A stretch of 64,000 nucleotides of DNA, taken from contig CM067356.1 of the NCBI GenBank assembly GCA_034190875.2, positions 54,464,102 through 54,528,101 of the forward strand, written 5' to 3'. Of the stretch, positions 37,440 through 50,594 are shown one piece after another. The translations under genes were made by a program, and so were the position numbers. The stretch is from Urechis unicinctus. Its lineage: Eukaryota; Annelida; Polychaeta; Xenopneusta; Urechidae. Position 1 is the first letter of the stretch; every line of letters begins with the position of its first letter. The notes under the pieces were generated by a model. That model was not told the DNA's origin, ran no database searches, and saw only the letters and a program-made list of their open reading frames with translations.

Positions 37440-38110
37440 CTAAGGAAATATCACACTAAAAACAGCTGCTGCTCACCCACAGGGATAGAGCTCCCTCATT
37501 TAACATGATTCAAGCAAAGATATATTGCTTCAGCAACTAAAGCGGTGAATCCATTACATGTCATTCATGAAGGGGAATTGGACCAGTATATATTCAAAGC
37601 ATGTGTTATCTGTAATGGAGAGTTTTATGATGAGCACCAAGTCTGCACTATATATTCTCTTATCTAAAACACGCATGCATGCCTAGGCACGAAAACATGC
37701 CAACTCGGCACGACACGTACATTAACAAACACACACACACACATGCACACATACACACGCACATGTGTAAACCAACCTAATAATCAATTGGTTTCAATGC
37801 TTATCAGGTATCCCAATTTCTACGTATTTTGAGCATTGCCCGTAATTGATTTGGGGTAAACAACTCAAAGCTATTTCCTCACAGAAGGGATTAATTTGCC
37901 CACATTAATCAAATCGAGTGCATAGAATGGCCTTGAATTAGTCTGGAACTCACTCGCTAACACGTGGCTTACTCATTTGTTCGCCGCTGATGCAGGCGAG
38001 TCAAAATCAAACAGCAATTTGTCACCCACTTCCATCTTTGCTATAGTTAAACAAAGGGCTGCCTACATTGCATTCAGGTTTGGTGCAGTGTTTGTATTAC
38101 TCTATGTTTG
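37440..38110. repeat. Fourth repeat block, copy at 37.7 kb, with CA-rich leader
   Basis: A CA-rich stretch (37727-37769) is followed by sequence that recurs at 47.2 and 50.6 kb. Landmarks are 'tttgcccacattaatcaa' (37897) against 'tttgcccacattgatcag' (47299), then 'gaactcactcgctaacacg' (37945 and 47350), then a 'tgatg' plus 'caaaatca' region. The similarity fades after about 38100, so only the first ~400 bp of the 3.4 kb unit is represented here. Confidence 0.7.
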
Positions 38111-38159
38111 CGGAAGGAGAAAACGTGGCGATCTAAATACACCTACAATATACAATTCT

Positions 38160-40415
38160 ACGTAGCCGGAAATTACGTTTTTCTCGTACTATAGGTCACG
38201 TTTAACTAACCACGCATAAACATAGGCGAAATTAACGGTGCCCGTCTTTCTGAAAATTCCGAGAGGGTACCAGGTAAAAGAACGCTCGTTAACGGTTATG
38301 ATTCCAAGTAAACTCCACAACTTAACGCCTAATACTTATTCTGTAAACTTCACCGCGATGTGGAATGATTTCTGAGGATATGGCATTAATGGTGAGCTAA
38401 ACATGATTATTGTGGTCAATAAAGAGTTTTCGAGCAAGCCAAATGTGATATGACTAACTGAAATCACATCCATGGTCTCAATCGTCGAAGATGCCATGTT
38501 GCTTGCCGGACAGGGTGAGCAAAACAATTGCATGCGTGATGTCGGACAATGATAGTACTTGTAGCCGGTTCACCGGTTAGAATACAGAACCGCGTATTTC
38601 AACGCAATTACTCCTTAGGCAGTTGACGGCTTACGGGGTTTGACTGACCGTAATACGACGTCCACTGTAGTTTGCGAATTAACATGAATTAGCTAATGAA
38701 GCTCGAAGGAACCTTTGATCACATTACCTATGGGACCATGACGGTCGGTTTAAGCGCGCGTGCGCAAAAAGACCATAATTTTGCATTAAAATGACCTGTC
38801 AGGGTTAGTTAAGGTCATGGTACAGGCACTAAAACAAGTTTGAGATGCTTATATACGTCATTTGTCTACTTTGCGTTAATATTACAGTTATCTTATCAAT
38901 ATTGCTTTTGACGGCGATTAGGTTGCCGCATGTACTCGAAAACACTGCTTGTAAGTGACGACTTGTAAGACAGCTTTCCCCTAGATGTATTGAGAGAAAT
39001 CCACAAATGTGTAAAAGCGCAATGTGATGTAATGAATGTGTGTTGATTGCGATACACTTTTGTTTTACTATGAGATTAGATGTCAATGTCATCTGAATTT
39101 CAAATCGCCATCACAGAATGCTGTTATCAAGTGCCATAACTGAGGTTCTAACTCATGTAAAGTGCTTGTACTTGTAACTCATACTAAAGTGTGTCTAAAT
39201 GTATTCATTAATAAATGGCTTCACCGCTTGTATCAATGAAATGTCGCAATGTAATACAAGACATGTTAGGAGCCGCAATGGCAGTGCATTTGTATAAGGT
39301 TATGCTATGTTGTGGGCCAATAAGCATTATCAAGCTCCTATAATGCGCATCAATGCCAAAACCAAGTCGTCCATGAACAGTTTAGTGTTCATGTGAATGA
39401 TGTGACTCGCATATAATATTTATAGGAGACGTGCTGGTGCTGGTTAATTGAAACATCAATATCGTTATACACTGCGTTGCTATATGGCATGAGACGATAA
39501 AACAAACTGTTTGTTATTCTTGCGTGCAGACGATTTGTTTGAATGGCGAAACCCTAGTCATTTCCTTAGCACGTATTCACACCCCATGCCATAGTTGTTT
39601 GCTTCTGTTTCACAACTCAGTTAATCTCACTAGAAAAACGGCAACATTGCAACCAAGAAGCCTGTTTATCTCATCCAACTTACTCAATTAGGCTTTAGAG
39701 AACAGGTATCGTGACACCATTACCTAAGCGCATACGCATGGATTGTATTTCATAACATGATTTTGAGGCTTGTTTCACTGGTACCGGTAACCACGGCATT
39801 CGGAGCTGATGCTTTGATCATGATCTTTATGTAGCCGGGGATATCGTGTGTTTTAATCATATTGCTTTCATTTCCGGTCGTTGTTCAGGATGTTCTGTAG
39901 GCATTAAGCATCACACGAACGACAGTACGACCAAAAACGCTGTCATTTCACACGTCATATTAGCTGACATGTTATTGAATAAATAGAAGAGATGGCGCTT
40001 GACGTCAGATGTCGTTTAACTTGGTCTAAAATAGCTACCGCTCGCTAGCTATGTAGGTAATACAAATGCGGCTGCTGTAGTGTCATTACTACTTAGAGTA
40101 AATGAAACCGATCACGTTGATCATTTGTATTGTCTCTTGCAACGTAGAAATGTACATAAGAAGCAATGTTCACCTCCTTATTGTCGTCCTTCTTCTATAA
40201 AATCATCTGGGCTATGTTTCAGTGCTGTCAATAACATCGTATTGAAAGTTAACAATTCGATTGGCATCTTGACTTGAATATTTATAACAAGCACCACCTA
40301 CTGTATCTTGGGATATGGTTTGCTGATATGACATTTATTGCGAATGAATGAATGAACTATAGATGTAGCTCTAGGCCCTGGAGCACGAATAAATCCTACA
40401 AAAGTGGATTGTCAT
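38160..40415. other. Spacer; nothing identified
   Basis: AT-rich DNA without a recognisable gene or a clear internal repeat. Confidence 0.3.
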
Positions 40416-40569
40416 GCATTGTCCTGAGGAGCTATGTTACACGAGCGTGCTTGGTTCTCCTGCGCGCAATATTTCACATATGCCCATTAATTTTCGCCGC
40501 AGCTTGGTAACATAAGTTAACGTCGAATAACCGAGCGCGCTCGTGTAACATAGCTCCTCAGGACAATGC
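40416..40569 (+). repeat. Near-perfect 41 bp inverted repeat with 72 nt loop (hairpin)
   Basis: The left arm 40416-40456 and right arm 40529-40569 are reverse complements over all 41 positions except two. In plus-strand RNA both exceptions are U:G wobbles (left U at 40448 and 40452), so the RNA stem would have no mismatch. In minus-strand RNA the same sites would be A:C mismatches. The outermost flanking pair (40415/40570) is also U:G. The loop, 40457-40528, is AT-rich. No obvious target-site duplication flanks the arms. It could be a hairpin-RNA locus, a foldback mobile element, or a recent replication-slippage inversion. The 105-codon minus frame overlapping it (40437-40754) shows no known domain. 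Confidence 0.95.
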
Positions 40570-41770
40570 GACAAATACATTGGCCTATTGCTTGGATGGG
40601 TGTGTAACTTCAATGGACTTATTTGAATAGATCGTACAATCCTTTGTAAATTGCTACACTCGTTTTCTATTTTATTTGCAATAATTTTGAATACAACTTG
40701 TAGTCCACGGGTTTGAATAATATACCTCCCACATTTGGATAAACTAATTGACAAATGTCGTAGTTCAGGTCATTCACCGGGCACTATTAGATTGATAATC
40801 GTCACAAACGGCCGCGTGTTTGACACGCGCGGTATGGTTTGACTAACTGATGATTGTCGTCAATTCATTTCACCAACATAAAAGGTTTTCTATATCTGGT
40901 TACCTCGTGCGACGGTGATTACAGGCACTGCCGCATGCTGATTTGTATGTTAGTTAATGTTATGATAAGTACCTTGCAAAGTTTAGATTTCGTCAATATA
41001 TACGTAACATAATCAAAGCATTCATGAACTTAGGATAATTTAGTTGCTCTTACTTTAATGTCTAGGAGTAATTTTGTGCAGGTGAATATACGAAGCAGTA
41101 TCAACGCTGTGTGGTATCACTGATTAACACGATGCTTGTGCCTCGTTGGTCTGAGCAAAGTGCGTCCTGGCAGATTGCGTGACGGGCGAATCCTCGGCAG
41201 GCATCAAACATTTCTTCAGCACGCAATCACACTCAAATTCTGCACGGCGTTTCTCTAGCATGTTCTATTGCAATGCCAGAACAAAGCCAGAAAACGTCGG
41301 GAAAGAAAGACGGATAGATCACGAGAGAGGCTTTAAAACACCGGGTTTTATTCTACTATTATTTCTGTTCAGTTTTAATATGATGGGACAAACATCAAGG
41401 CGGAAATATATAAAGTACCCCGAATGATGATATCAAATGTGGCTGCCTTAATACCACGCCTTTTGCATCATTTGATATACTTTTTAAAGTTGGTGTTGAA
41501 AAGCCCTTATTACATCTCATACTTCCATAATTCCATTATGGCGGAGGCTTTATTTCATTTGGAGCCTGTATGCTCACAGCAGCTTAGTTCACAATAGAAA
41601 ACGATGCGGTTGGGTGCAGATGAAAGGTCTGCACTGATAAGAACTTGACTGATAACCACACGTTAATGGGTATATAACATACACCGCAGCAACGGAACAT
41701 GAAACCTAATGCTTAATATTCTAAACAGTAGCAATTAGTATTGTCTACCTCGCTAATTGCGTGTTTTTTC
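40570..41770. other. Spacer; nothing identified
   Basis: No gene or definite repeat was found by eye. A weak resemblance of about 25 bp near 41210 to 24800 is too short to rely on. Confidence 0.3.
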
Positions 41771-41950
41771 ATCAGCTTGGAACACGCAAGTCATAGGTAG
41801 ACATGATTAACTCATAGACTCATTAACTTATAATGCCAGTAGATATATTCTTGCACTACGTCGAGGTAGAATGCACGAGTAGCCCCGGGTCTACTGTGCA
41901 TATTTGATTCTCGCACGATACGCAGATTTTTAGCTCCGGCATTCGATATA
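41771..41950. repeat. Third repeat block, diverged copy at 41.8 kb
   Basis: The landmarks 'tcatcagcttggaacacgca' (41770) and 'gattctcgcacgatacgcag' (41906) correspond to 'tcatcaactcggaacactta' (35323) and to 'gttctcgcacgtgatgcag' (43620). Order and spacing are preserved, and identity is low. Confidence 0.55.
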
Positions 41951-42848
41951 ACATAACTGCTTATTGCTATAAGCTGCTGAATAGAACGTGACTTTAATGA
42001 TACGAGTTTTACAAATTATAGTTAGCATTCGGTCGCCTAACGCATCGTAAGGGTGTTCTCGAAACAGTTTTGCACGGTTTATGATATATGTGTCTCTCCA
42101 AAAACTTCTGGAAAAAGTGTGTAGGACTGAATATTTTCCTTCAAGCGACTTTCCTTGTATATTGAAAAGCCGACATTAATTCACTCTTAATTAAGTTATA
42201 AGGCTTACAAGGCAACCATGGTATCTTGATGTTGTAGGATATGTGGATTATTCCATAAGAAGATTTATTAGTTGGCAGTAAATAAGTTGGCAGGCAATGG
42301 GCTCGTATTCAAAGGAGTGCATTGCTTATTGGGGACAAAAGAAAGAGTCAACGTGCCTAGCCAGATACAATATGCTTCTGAACGAAGAAGCTAAAATATT
42401 ATCATGAACACAAAATGTACCTTGCTTACCCGACCTAATAATTAGGCAATGACACTGACTAGCTCAAACCAACACAACGTACGTAACAGAACTAGCGTCG
42501 GATATTTTATAGGAAGCCAACACTGGCAGGATCGTCATCATGTTCATGAATCGATGAGCTTAGTTTAATGTCATTCGTTGTTCTATCCTTGCGGGGTTAC
42601 ATAAGATTGTGTTACCATTTGGTGTGAAACATCTTATCCAACTCCACTTCATTTGGAAGGCAAATAATACACGACACAATATTAGGGAAATAGCAAGTGA
42701 AGCGAGCCGATTGTAAACAAAAATTAGTGCAAGTTTAGATTTACTGCGTCAGCAATTTAAAACATTAGGTGCCATATATTGGTTTCGGCGATATACAAGT
42801 AATGGATACTTGTCATCGGGTTGGAACGATGAACATATGGTAGTTGTC

Positions 42849-42849
<1 letters not shown>
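41951..42849. other. Spacer; nothing identified
   Basis: AT-rich DNA with no recognisable gene. Confidence 0.3.
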
Positions 42850-42918
<69 letters not shown>

Positions 42919-43065
42919 GCACATTCACACACACACACACACACATACACACACACACACATTCACACACATACACATACACAAACAAGCACATTCACAC
43001 ACATACACACACAAACACATTCACATACATACAACAAACCCATTCACACACGTACATGCAAGAAC
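42850..43065. repeat. CA microsatellite
   Basis: The tract is perfect AC from about 42851 to 42917. It is followed by an imperfect CA-rich stretch with interspersed 'acattcacac' and 'acatacac' variants, itself loosely periodic. The 85-codon THTHTH frame across it is an artefact. Confidence 0.97.
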
Positions 43066-43539
43066 ATTCAAAAAAATAGAAATAGACAGTCGATTGGCTG
43101 AAATATCTTTACTAAGGGTTGTTTATTTTAGATGCATACTAATTGTCTAAGGAAACATGACAAACTATGCAATTAAGTAAACTCAAGCGAAACTCATTTT
43201 ACTAGCGGCATTAGTTATTTGACGCGCTTAGGAAAGCATCTAGCGTCTAGCTGGCGATGAAAATGTTAACTGGTTCCATAGTTCATATGCCCTTACCAGA
43301 TAGTACAATATGCATACAGGTATAAGGCTTCAATTTCATTCCATCTTGAAGGACACATTCACCATTAATTAGGCGAATTAGACAAATAAATGCAGGTAAA
43401 TAATACTGATAGAAGTAATCAATACCGAGCGCACCTGCCACAAAGACATCTTACCTTATTGTATATGACATGCTGCTTTTGGAACGGCTTGTTTGGTCAT
43501 CTACATACAGGAAACACTCAAGTTCGATAAATTCATATT

Positions 43540-43690
43540 AATACCCCCACGTATGGTAGATATGTTCCCATAATGCGACGTGACTGTGCCAGATAACCTT
43601 GGTTAATGGCGGATATTTGGTTCTCGCACGTGATGCAGACAACATACATGGTGGTCCATGATAAGCTTAAAGAGAGTTTGTTCACTATGG
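43540..43690. repeat. Third repeat block, copy at 43.5 kb
   Basis: The core 'accttggttaatggcggata' (43596), followed by 'ggttctcgcacgtgatgcag', matches 35441-35485 and 25373-25415. Confidence 0.65.
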
Positions 43691-46600
43691 CGGTATCGGC
43701 CAACATTGACAGCAGGGAAAAAGCAAGGTGACCGCACCGAACGCCTGAAAGGCAAATTGGCGATTTGTATGTCAAATTTGTTTATTGGCCGTTTTGAAGC
43801 TGGTCCTTTTGCAGCGTTGCCTTGAGTCTATTACAACATTATATCATATGCTGCTGTCATAGGGTCATTAGAACAAAGAGATCAGCCTCTCTAACCTCGT
43901 ACTCTTTGAATACAGGGTCCATTCCTTACCTCGTATTAATGATGTACACGATTCTCATCTGATTACTTGAGAAAATTTAACAGTAGTTGGCCGAATTGCT
44001 CAATTTACGCATCGAGGAGTTTTCGACCCCTCACAAAGGATGATGAAACATTAATCGTATTCCTTTTTGATTTACATCACTATGAAAAGTCCAATATTAC
44101 TGATCCCTCCAGCGGTATGTGGAATAATACGTTAGCCGAAGCATGTGTGCGGAATAACGCCTCAATTTCGTTCTCATATTTTCAATGCACAGATCCTGAG
44201 TAAGAGTGGAATGATATAGAATCACTGGCGGTAACTAAATCCGCATATCATTGTGTATACTTGTGTATTAATGGCACTCTTTATGGCACGCATAAGCACC
44301 CATGTACGATTTATTCGAGGATTTATTGTATTCAGATTGCCTTTGTGAATAATCAATCGTAATCTAAGCGTCATGCACGCATTCACGCGGAGCGCCCGTA
44401 GCCTTTCATGGTGTCCTGCTGACCATGGTTAGCATTCTACCGTTAACCCGACACTAACACAATGCGTCTTCTAATATTGCTCTATGCAGAGCCATATGTT
44501 CATGATGCATGATATTCATTTGACCCAATCTGTTCAGTGGAGGATCCGGTTATCAGACGTTTCCTTCAGTGTGAGATGTGTATCGTTTGAAGCTTGATCG
44601 AAAACAAAAATATTCCGTCTCCGTATGCGTCCCCATCATTTCACAAGTAATGTGAAATATTTCAAATGTTGTAGCCATGTATCACGTTAACCGTCTGACC
44701 TACCTGTCCAGCGACGTGCGCCCGGACAAACAAAACATAAGGAACTACAAAACATCCCCACCGCAATTAACGATCGATATATTGCTAAGAGTCTATTTGC
44801 AGAGGGAGGGGGTGCTGATCAGGCTATTGTTGGAAGCATACACTACATGACAAGCCTTCCTGTTGTTGATTTGCTTGCTTGGTGCAGTCACATTTAAAGG
44901 TGGTATGACTCTATTTCGAATCAAGCAATATCACCTGTGTTCTGCAAATATGATAGTATATGTTTTCATAGCTGGACATCATCGTTATCATGACACCCAA
45001 AGGAAAAGGGTCAGTGCTTACGAACCGTGCTGCAGCAAACTATACGCAGAATTATCTCTCAGTACGAGGCTACAGGTAATCTTTCTCAGCATGATATTTA
45101 ATAAAACCTATTGTTTTCAATGGTGGCTAGCCCCACATAGTGGTAGGCTGACACTGCCGCATGTAAATCATGGCTGGTGGATCAAAATAAAGACAATAGT
45201 TGCAACACTGGTTGGTTAACACGAACAATTTTAGCACTGAATCATATCTACTGAATTTAAATTGCAATAAGTTGCATTGCCTGAATGACAGCTGTGTTAA
45301 TTGAGTACAACAACCAGCGACTCTCTGGCGTATCATGTTTGATACGGTTTGAAAATCAAATGTTTGATACAGGTTAAAAATCAAATTTCATGGCGGTCAT
45401 TTGGGATGAGACATGAACATAATTCCTAAAGAAAATTTTTGTATGCATTATTTCATAATGCGGTTGTTTTTCTTCATAAGCCTACCACCAGACATCTTTA
45501 AAGGTTTAACTCAATATTATAAATTATTTAAAGTCTCTTATGGGTTTTGCATGCAAAATAGGATTATGATCCTGAACTAGGGTTATTTGCGTTCACCAGG
45601 CCAGTACACGAAGAGAAGGTTTCCAGGGTAGTCGTTTGCCCCTGTTGATATCACCATCTCTTTTGGATATATTTGTCACTAAATGTCCCACGGCATGCAT
45701 TTTGATGAATATATAATCATAATAATCTGCAATGCCAACACTTTGGTAAATGGTGTGAGTGCTCCTAGCTTTGAAAGGGTCCGATCAATTATAATGTATC
45801 GTATTCTAGTCGATAACTTGGCCTCAGGCGACAATTTGGCCTAATAAGCAAATGCTGCGATTAAAAGATACATTATATTAATCCTAGCATTGCTCAGGTA
45901 CACCGTCCCTCACCGCTATTGACCAAGAAGACCGCCGTGCGCTTCAGCGACGTGGCTGGAACCATAGGTGGGAATCGTTGTCCTTTATCAAAAAAGAAAA
46001 AACTAAGTCATCTAGTTAATTTCTAGTTGCGCGCGTGATGAAAGATGTTATTTGGTCTATGTGTAAACGCCTTGCGCATTGGATCATGTACGCAACACCG
46101 ATAAGAGGATCAGCAACACTGAAAGCTTTCATACGGAAGCATTATATAGTGCTCCGAGATGTCCATGCTTAAGGGTAAGTAACTGCTTATACAGCAATGA
46201 AAACACCCATGCGTTTTTTTCAGGGCTGCATAGGTTGTGCTGCATGTGTTAATTTGACGGCTCGTGCATGCATAATCGGAAAGGTGGTTTTGTTCTTTTA
46301 GTATGCTTTGCATAAAGAGCATGACAAAGGTGGCATAATATTATCATCACTAGGCCTGCGCCACTAAATTTCATATTATACAGCACGTTTATTCATGTGT
46401 ACGTATACTTTTATGTACAACAATATGACAAGTGTTAGCCAATAAGATACATTATTTAGAGGTTTATTGCATCCAACACGAATAGTTATCATTAACCACG
46501 TCGCCATGCGCGCGCAATATGCACCCAAACGTCGTGCCAAAGTTTGGACGGCTATAACGGAACTCAATATTAACAGCCAAGCATAATGATACGTTGTACG

Positions 46601-47178
46601 ACCTAGTTATCTGCTGACAGTGTCGTTTATCTTAACGCGTGTCACCGACTGCCAGTTGCATTAGGTTTTGAAACAGAATACATATATGCCTATGGCAATA
46701 GGAATGCATGAATATGAGCAACTTAATTTGTGTTTTTGCCGCAAGCCTATTGGGAAAGATAATTTGTAGAGAGCCGACAGCGAGAGACGAGTTAGTTTGT
46801 TATTGGAGTGCTCGGGCGCATCATATTCACGAGGCTTATGTCGAATGTTGTCTCCCATCGTTCTGTGCGAGATCTGTTGTTTCGGAATGTGTGTTTGACA
46901 CGTTCAAAAGTGACCAATATGACCATGATTAATTGTGCATGTCTATCGCATTGATCATGCCCGTCTCTTAGCAGGAAATGTAATGACAGCATTCGAGAAA
47001 TAAGCATTCTTCAGCAAACTGAAATGTAGTATATTTCACACAACAAAAACGCAGCGATTCATTTCTTTGGCATATTATCAAGAAATGTTCAGATAACATT
47101 CTGGCTATTTTAGAGACAAGGTGGTGATAGCATAGGCCACCATCAATATTACAAACACTAGCAACCTTCTTGGTAACT
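43691..47178. other. Spacer with one short tandem duplication
   Basis: No gene is identified. Open frames of 78 (43967) and 118 codons (44863) have no recognisable domain. Confidence 0.3.
45336..45387. repeat. Short tandem duplication, ~26 bp x 2
   Basis: 'atgtttgatacggtttgaaa' plus 'atcaa' is followed at once by 'atgtttgatacaggttaaaa' plus 'atcaa', a simple two-copy tandem duplication. Confidence 0.9.
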
Positions 47179-50100
47179 ACACACCCACAAATACACACAC
47201 GCATGCGCAATCAGCAGATTTGCTGAAGCTGTCTGTCATACGAAATGATCGGGGGGAAATTACCAAAACAAGCTTACTCTACCGCACAACCGACCAATTT
47301 GCCCACATTGATCAGCTGGAGTGCACCCGATGACCTTGAATTAAGCCAGAACTCACTCGCTAACACGCGATAAACTCATTTGTCGCAGCCGTTTCTGATG
47401 AGGCAAAATCACGTAGAAATGTTTTCAAACCACCTCCATCAGGACCATAGTTCACAAAATGTCAGTTTTGATTAGGTACTCAATGTCAATATAGTCGTCC
47501 CATGCCTAAAGCAAACTCCATTGCATGGATGAAGGATCGGTATATCTGCAAATGCTTGCATGTGGTCAATTCTAAGCATAATTCATGCAACGGACGCTCA
47601 TAGTAGATGCAGCCATGTAGCAATTCTTATTGGATACAACATACTTTTCAAGAATTTATATATAATTAAACATGAATATACCAGACTAGATTTAATTCCG
47701 TTCAGTACTTTCCTTGATTGGGGTCATCATTCAAACGTCCGCCTTTGCAATTTTACCGCTGCGTTCTCGTTCTCGTTAACACTCTCGGCAAAGATAATGC
47801 GACGTTTCCTATCCGTCATTCCTGACAGCTCATAAATCATTTGCTTAGCGGGAGCACCTGGGGTGGTTATATGTGATCAAGAGCCGAGCCGCTGCAAGTA
47901 AAAGTTCTTATAACTGTTATTTTCAATTCGCGTTGACAAATGGTCGAATGTACTGGTATTCAATCCGTAGTGTTTAGCGTGCGACGTATGTTCAAAAACA
48001 TGAGCATGGATGAAGTTCGGTGTCTCTACAATTGCTGGCAGGCTGTTTATTCTAAGCATAATGCATACAAAGAACGCTCATAGTGAATGCATGTATCAAT
48101 TTGCCGCACGTTGAAGAAGTATAGCACGAGCGAACGCTTACCAGGCCGAGGCCGTGTTTCGCAGGTTCATTAAGCGAATATTATCTCCATGCCACTGTCA
48201 AAGTGGGGTGAGAGAACCTGACTGTCTCATGCACTGCTACTCTATCATGGGGCTTTATATTTTCTATTCAATTTTAATACTTTAAAGCAGCACACTCGCG
48301 TACGTTTAGTTAATCATAAATTTGCTTATGCTATTATGCTGTTGGAGATCATAATAAGCTACAGCGTGTACGCTACCGGACCTGTCAGTAGAGGACACTG
48401 GTCATATTGGTCATCAGACGCTGTATCAATTAGGGCGAGTTCATTTACTAACTTGGGCAAATATTCTATTCGGCTATAGGTATCACAATCACGCTACTCA
48501 GCTACGACTTGAGAGCTTTTCATGTGTAATACCAATATAAATAGTGTTTCCCCCCGAAGTGTCATGAGTCGATTTACGCCTTACACTACGGTACGTTGAA
48601 CTAATATTGATCCATTCGAAGACAAATGTAATATTATTTGATCATCATAAAATGAACAAAGTTGAACGTCGTTTTAATCTACAACAGACGCCTTGGCTGA
48701 TGGTGTTTAGAGAAATGATGTGTAATTCAATAATCAGATGACGAATACATGAATCGAGCTTCTCCAGTTTGGCCAAATACCGGGTCGACAAAATGCATAA
48801 GCCGTGGCTGTAAACCGTTTGGTTACTTGAGTGCTATAAACAGCGTTGTGTTGGAGTGCTGTAACTAGCGTTGTCCCTATAAGACCAACAGACAATGCAT
48901 AAAGTACTTCACAATGAAAAAGAGTGTACATATTCTGTAGATTTGGTAATTTATACGATATTGTCGTTACTTCCGTGCAAGTTGACTTAGAAGCAACTAT
49001 CTATTTGGTCAGTAAGATTTATAAATTTACGTTATCATGACTTCCCGCGCAAAAATGGCGATTGCCACTGACAATTAGCTTACTAACAACGAGTGAAGAC
49101 AGCAGTATACAACCTCATTATTTCCGTGGATGCCTCCAAGAATCACACCGAAGAAAGCATTTAAGTGATCAACGCATAACAAAGTATTTGCTATCGTTTC
49201 GTTTTATGTGTTATGCCTCATTGCAGGAACCTATGAACAACCATCGCACACAACGAATTTGCTTTTTGTGTTATAAACGACGACAAAAGTTAAGTATATG
49301 CATAAAGAAAAAGTGCTAAAACATTTTGACGACGTGTCACATGCCCGTTAAGCTGTTAAATATCTTGCTCGCGTACAGAGGTCCCTGGCTTCACTGATCC
49401 TGTGGACCCTCAGTGTTTTTTTTAAAATTTATCTTAACTGATAACGACTCACAGGAGGCAATTTAACATGTCCTCTGCATGATATACAGTACGTTGATAG
49501 GTACAAACACAGTGCATCGCTGTATATACTGTTTCGGTACACGTTGCTCTGCCATCCAGGCCGAACCTATGACGCGAAGGTCCACCTCAAGCTGCTTGAG
49601 CAAATCCAGTACGGACCAAGCGCTTTCAAGGTGTTATTCCAACTCTAAAGCACTTATCGTAACTAAAGTGGCCTTCTTCTCTATCAATATAGATATTCAA
49701 TATCATGTAAATAACTGTGCATTATGGACCGAATAAAATATATGCACCATATTCAGCTTCGCTCCACACCAAGTCCATGGACATCAATTTACGATAACTT
49801 ATTCAATCATTCGACTGGCTATTTGTAATGCGCGCAGACTGCATGAGCTGTAACCCGAAGGCATGCACACCATTGTGTTAACCTACTAAATGAGTAAAGC
49901 ATACTGTGATGCACGCTTTGTTTGCAGTTGAGCGTCATGTCTCAAGCAACCGGAGTTTAGATTTATTATAGACCACAACAATAAGTTGTGTTGGGCAACC
50001 TATCGGTTATAGCAATATGGCGTCTGAGATTCCTTTGTGCTGAGTGCGTTGTTGACGTAATCTGGCTAGCTATTTTCTACAATTTTCGAAGCATAATATA

Positions 50101-50594
50101 TATTTGGGTAGAAATGGGCGCAGTTAAAGAATATACCTCGGTAACCATCTGACCTAAACAACTAAAATATCTGTTGTGCTATGGTTTACTTCTAAAGAAG
50201 TGTGTTTACTTTGACAAGAGGATTGCCCCGAAATATTTGCCGCATTACTGGCAATTAATCGTTTTGCCGAGAGCCTAATCATAATTCATATAGTACAGGC
50301 TATTATTGTAGGCACGAATTGCTAGGCGAGTCATTCCGTTATGAGCATATATGTTCACATCATTTTTGCAATGCTGCTAGTCCTGCGTCGACTGTAATTG
50401 TCTCCGGTTGTTCTGCAGAACATGAACAGTTCCTGAAAACGCTTAATTGTGCACGCTTATTGAACACATAGTGGTTCTCAGTCGGACGAAACATGCTGCA
50501 TCCGACTTATTGTCATCAGTATGGGCAACTGACAACTTGATTCCGCCAGACCACGGATATGCCCGTTACTTATAACACTTTCAGATTAATATTA
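47179..50594. repeat. ~3.4 kb tandem repeat, copy 1
   Basis: It starts with CA-rich DNA and aligns in order with 50595-54000. The pairs are 47299 with 50680, 47480 with 50870, 48165 with 51660 ('ggggtgagag' against 'agggtgagat'), 48603 with 52235, 49250 with 52770 ('gttataaacgacgac' against 'gttataaacagcagc'), 49515 with 52972 ('gcatcgctg'), and 49800 with 53190. Offsets stay between about 3380 and 3630. Identity is modest. A smaller internal echo of 47565-47610 occurs at 48045-48090 ('ttctaagcataat'). No supported gene is present. Confidence 0.75.

Noticed and set aside
42844..43101. 85-codon Thr-His frame
   Set aside because: Translation of the CA microsatellite.
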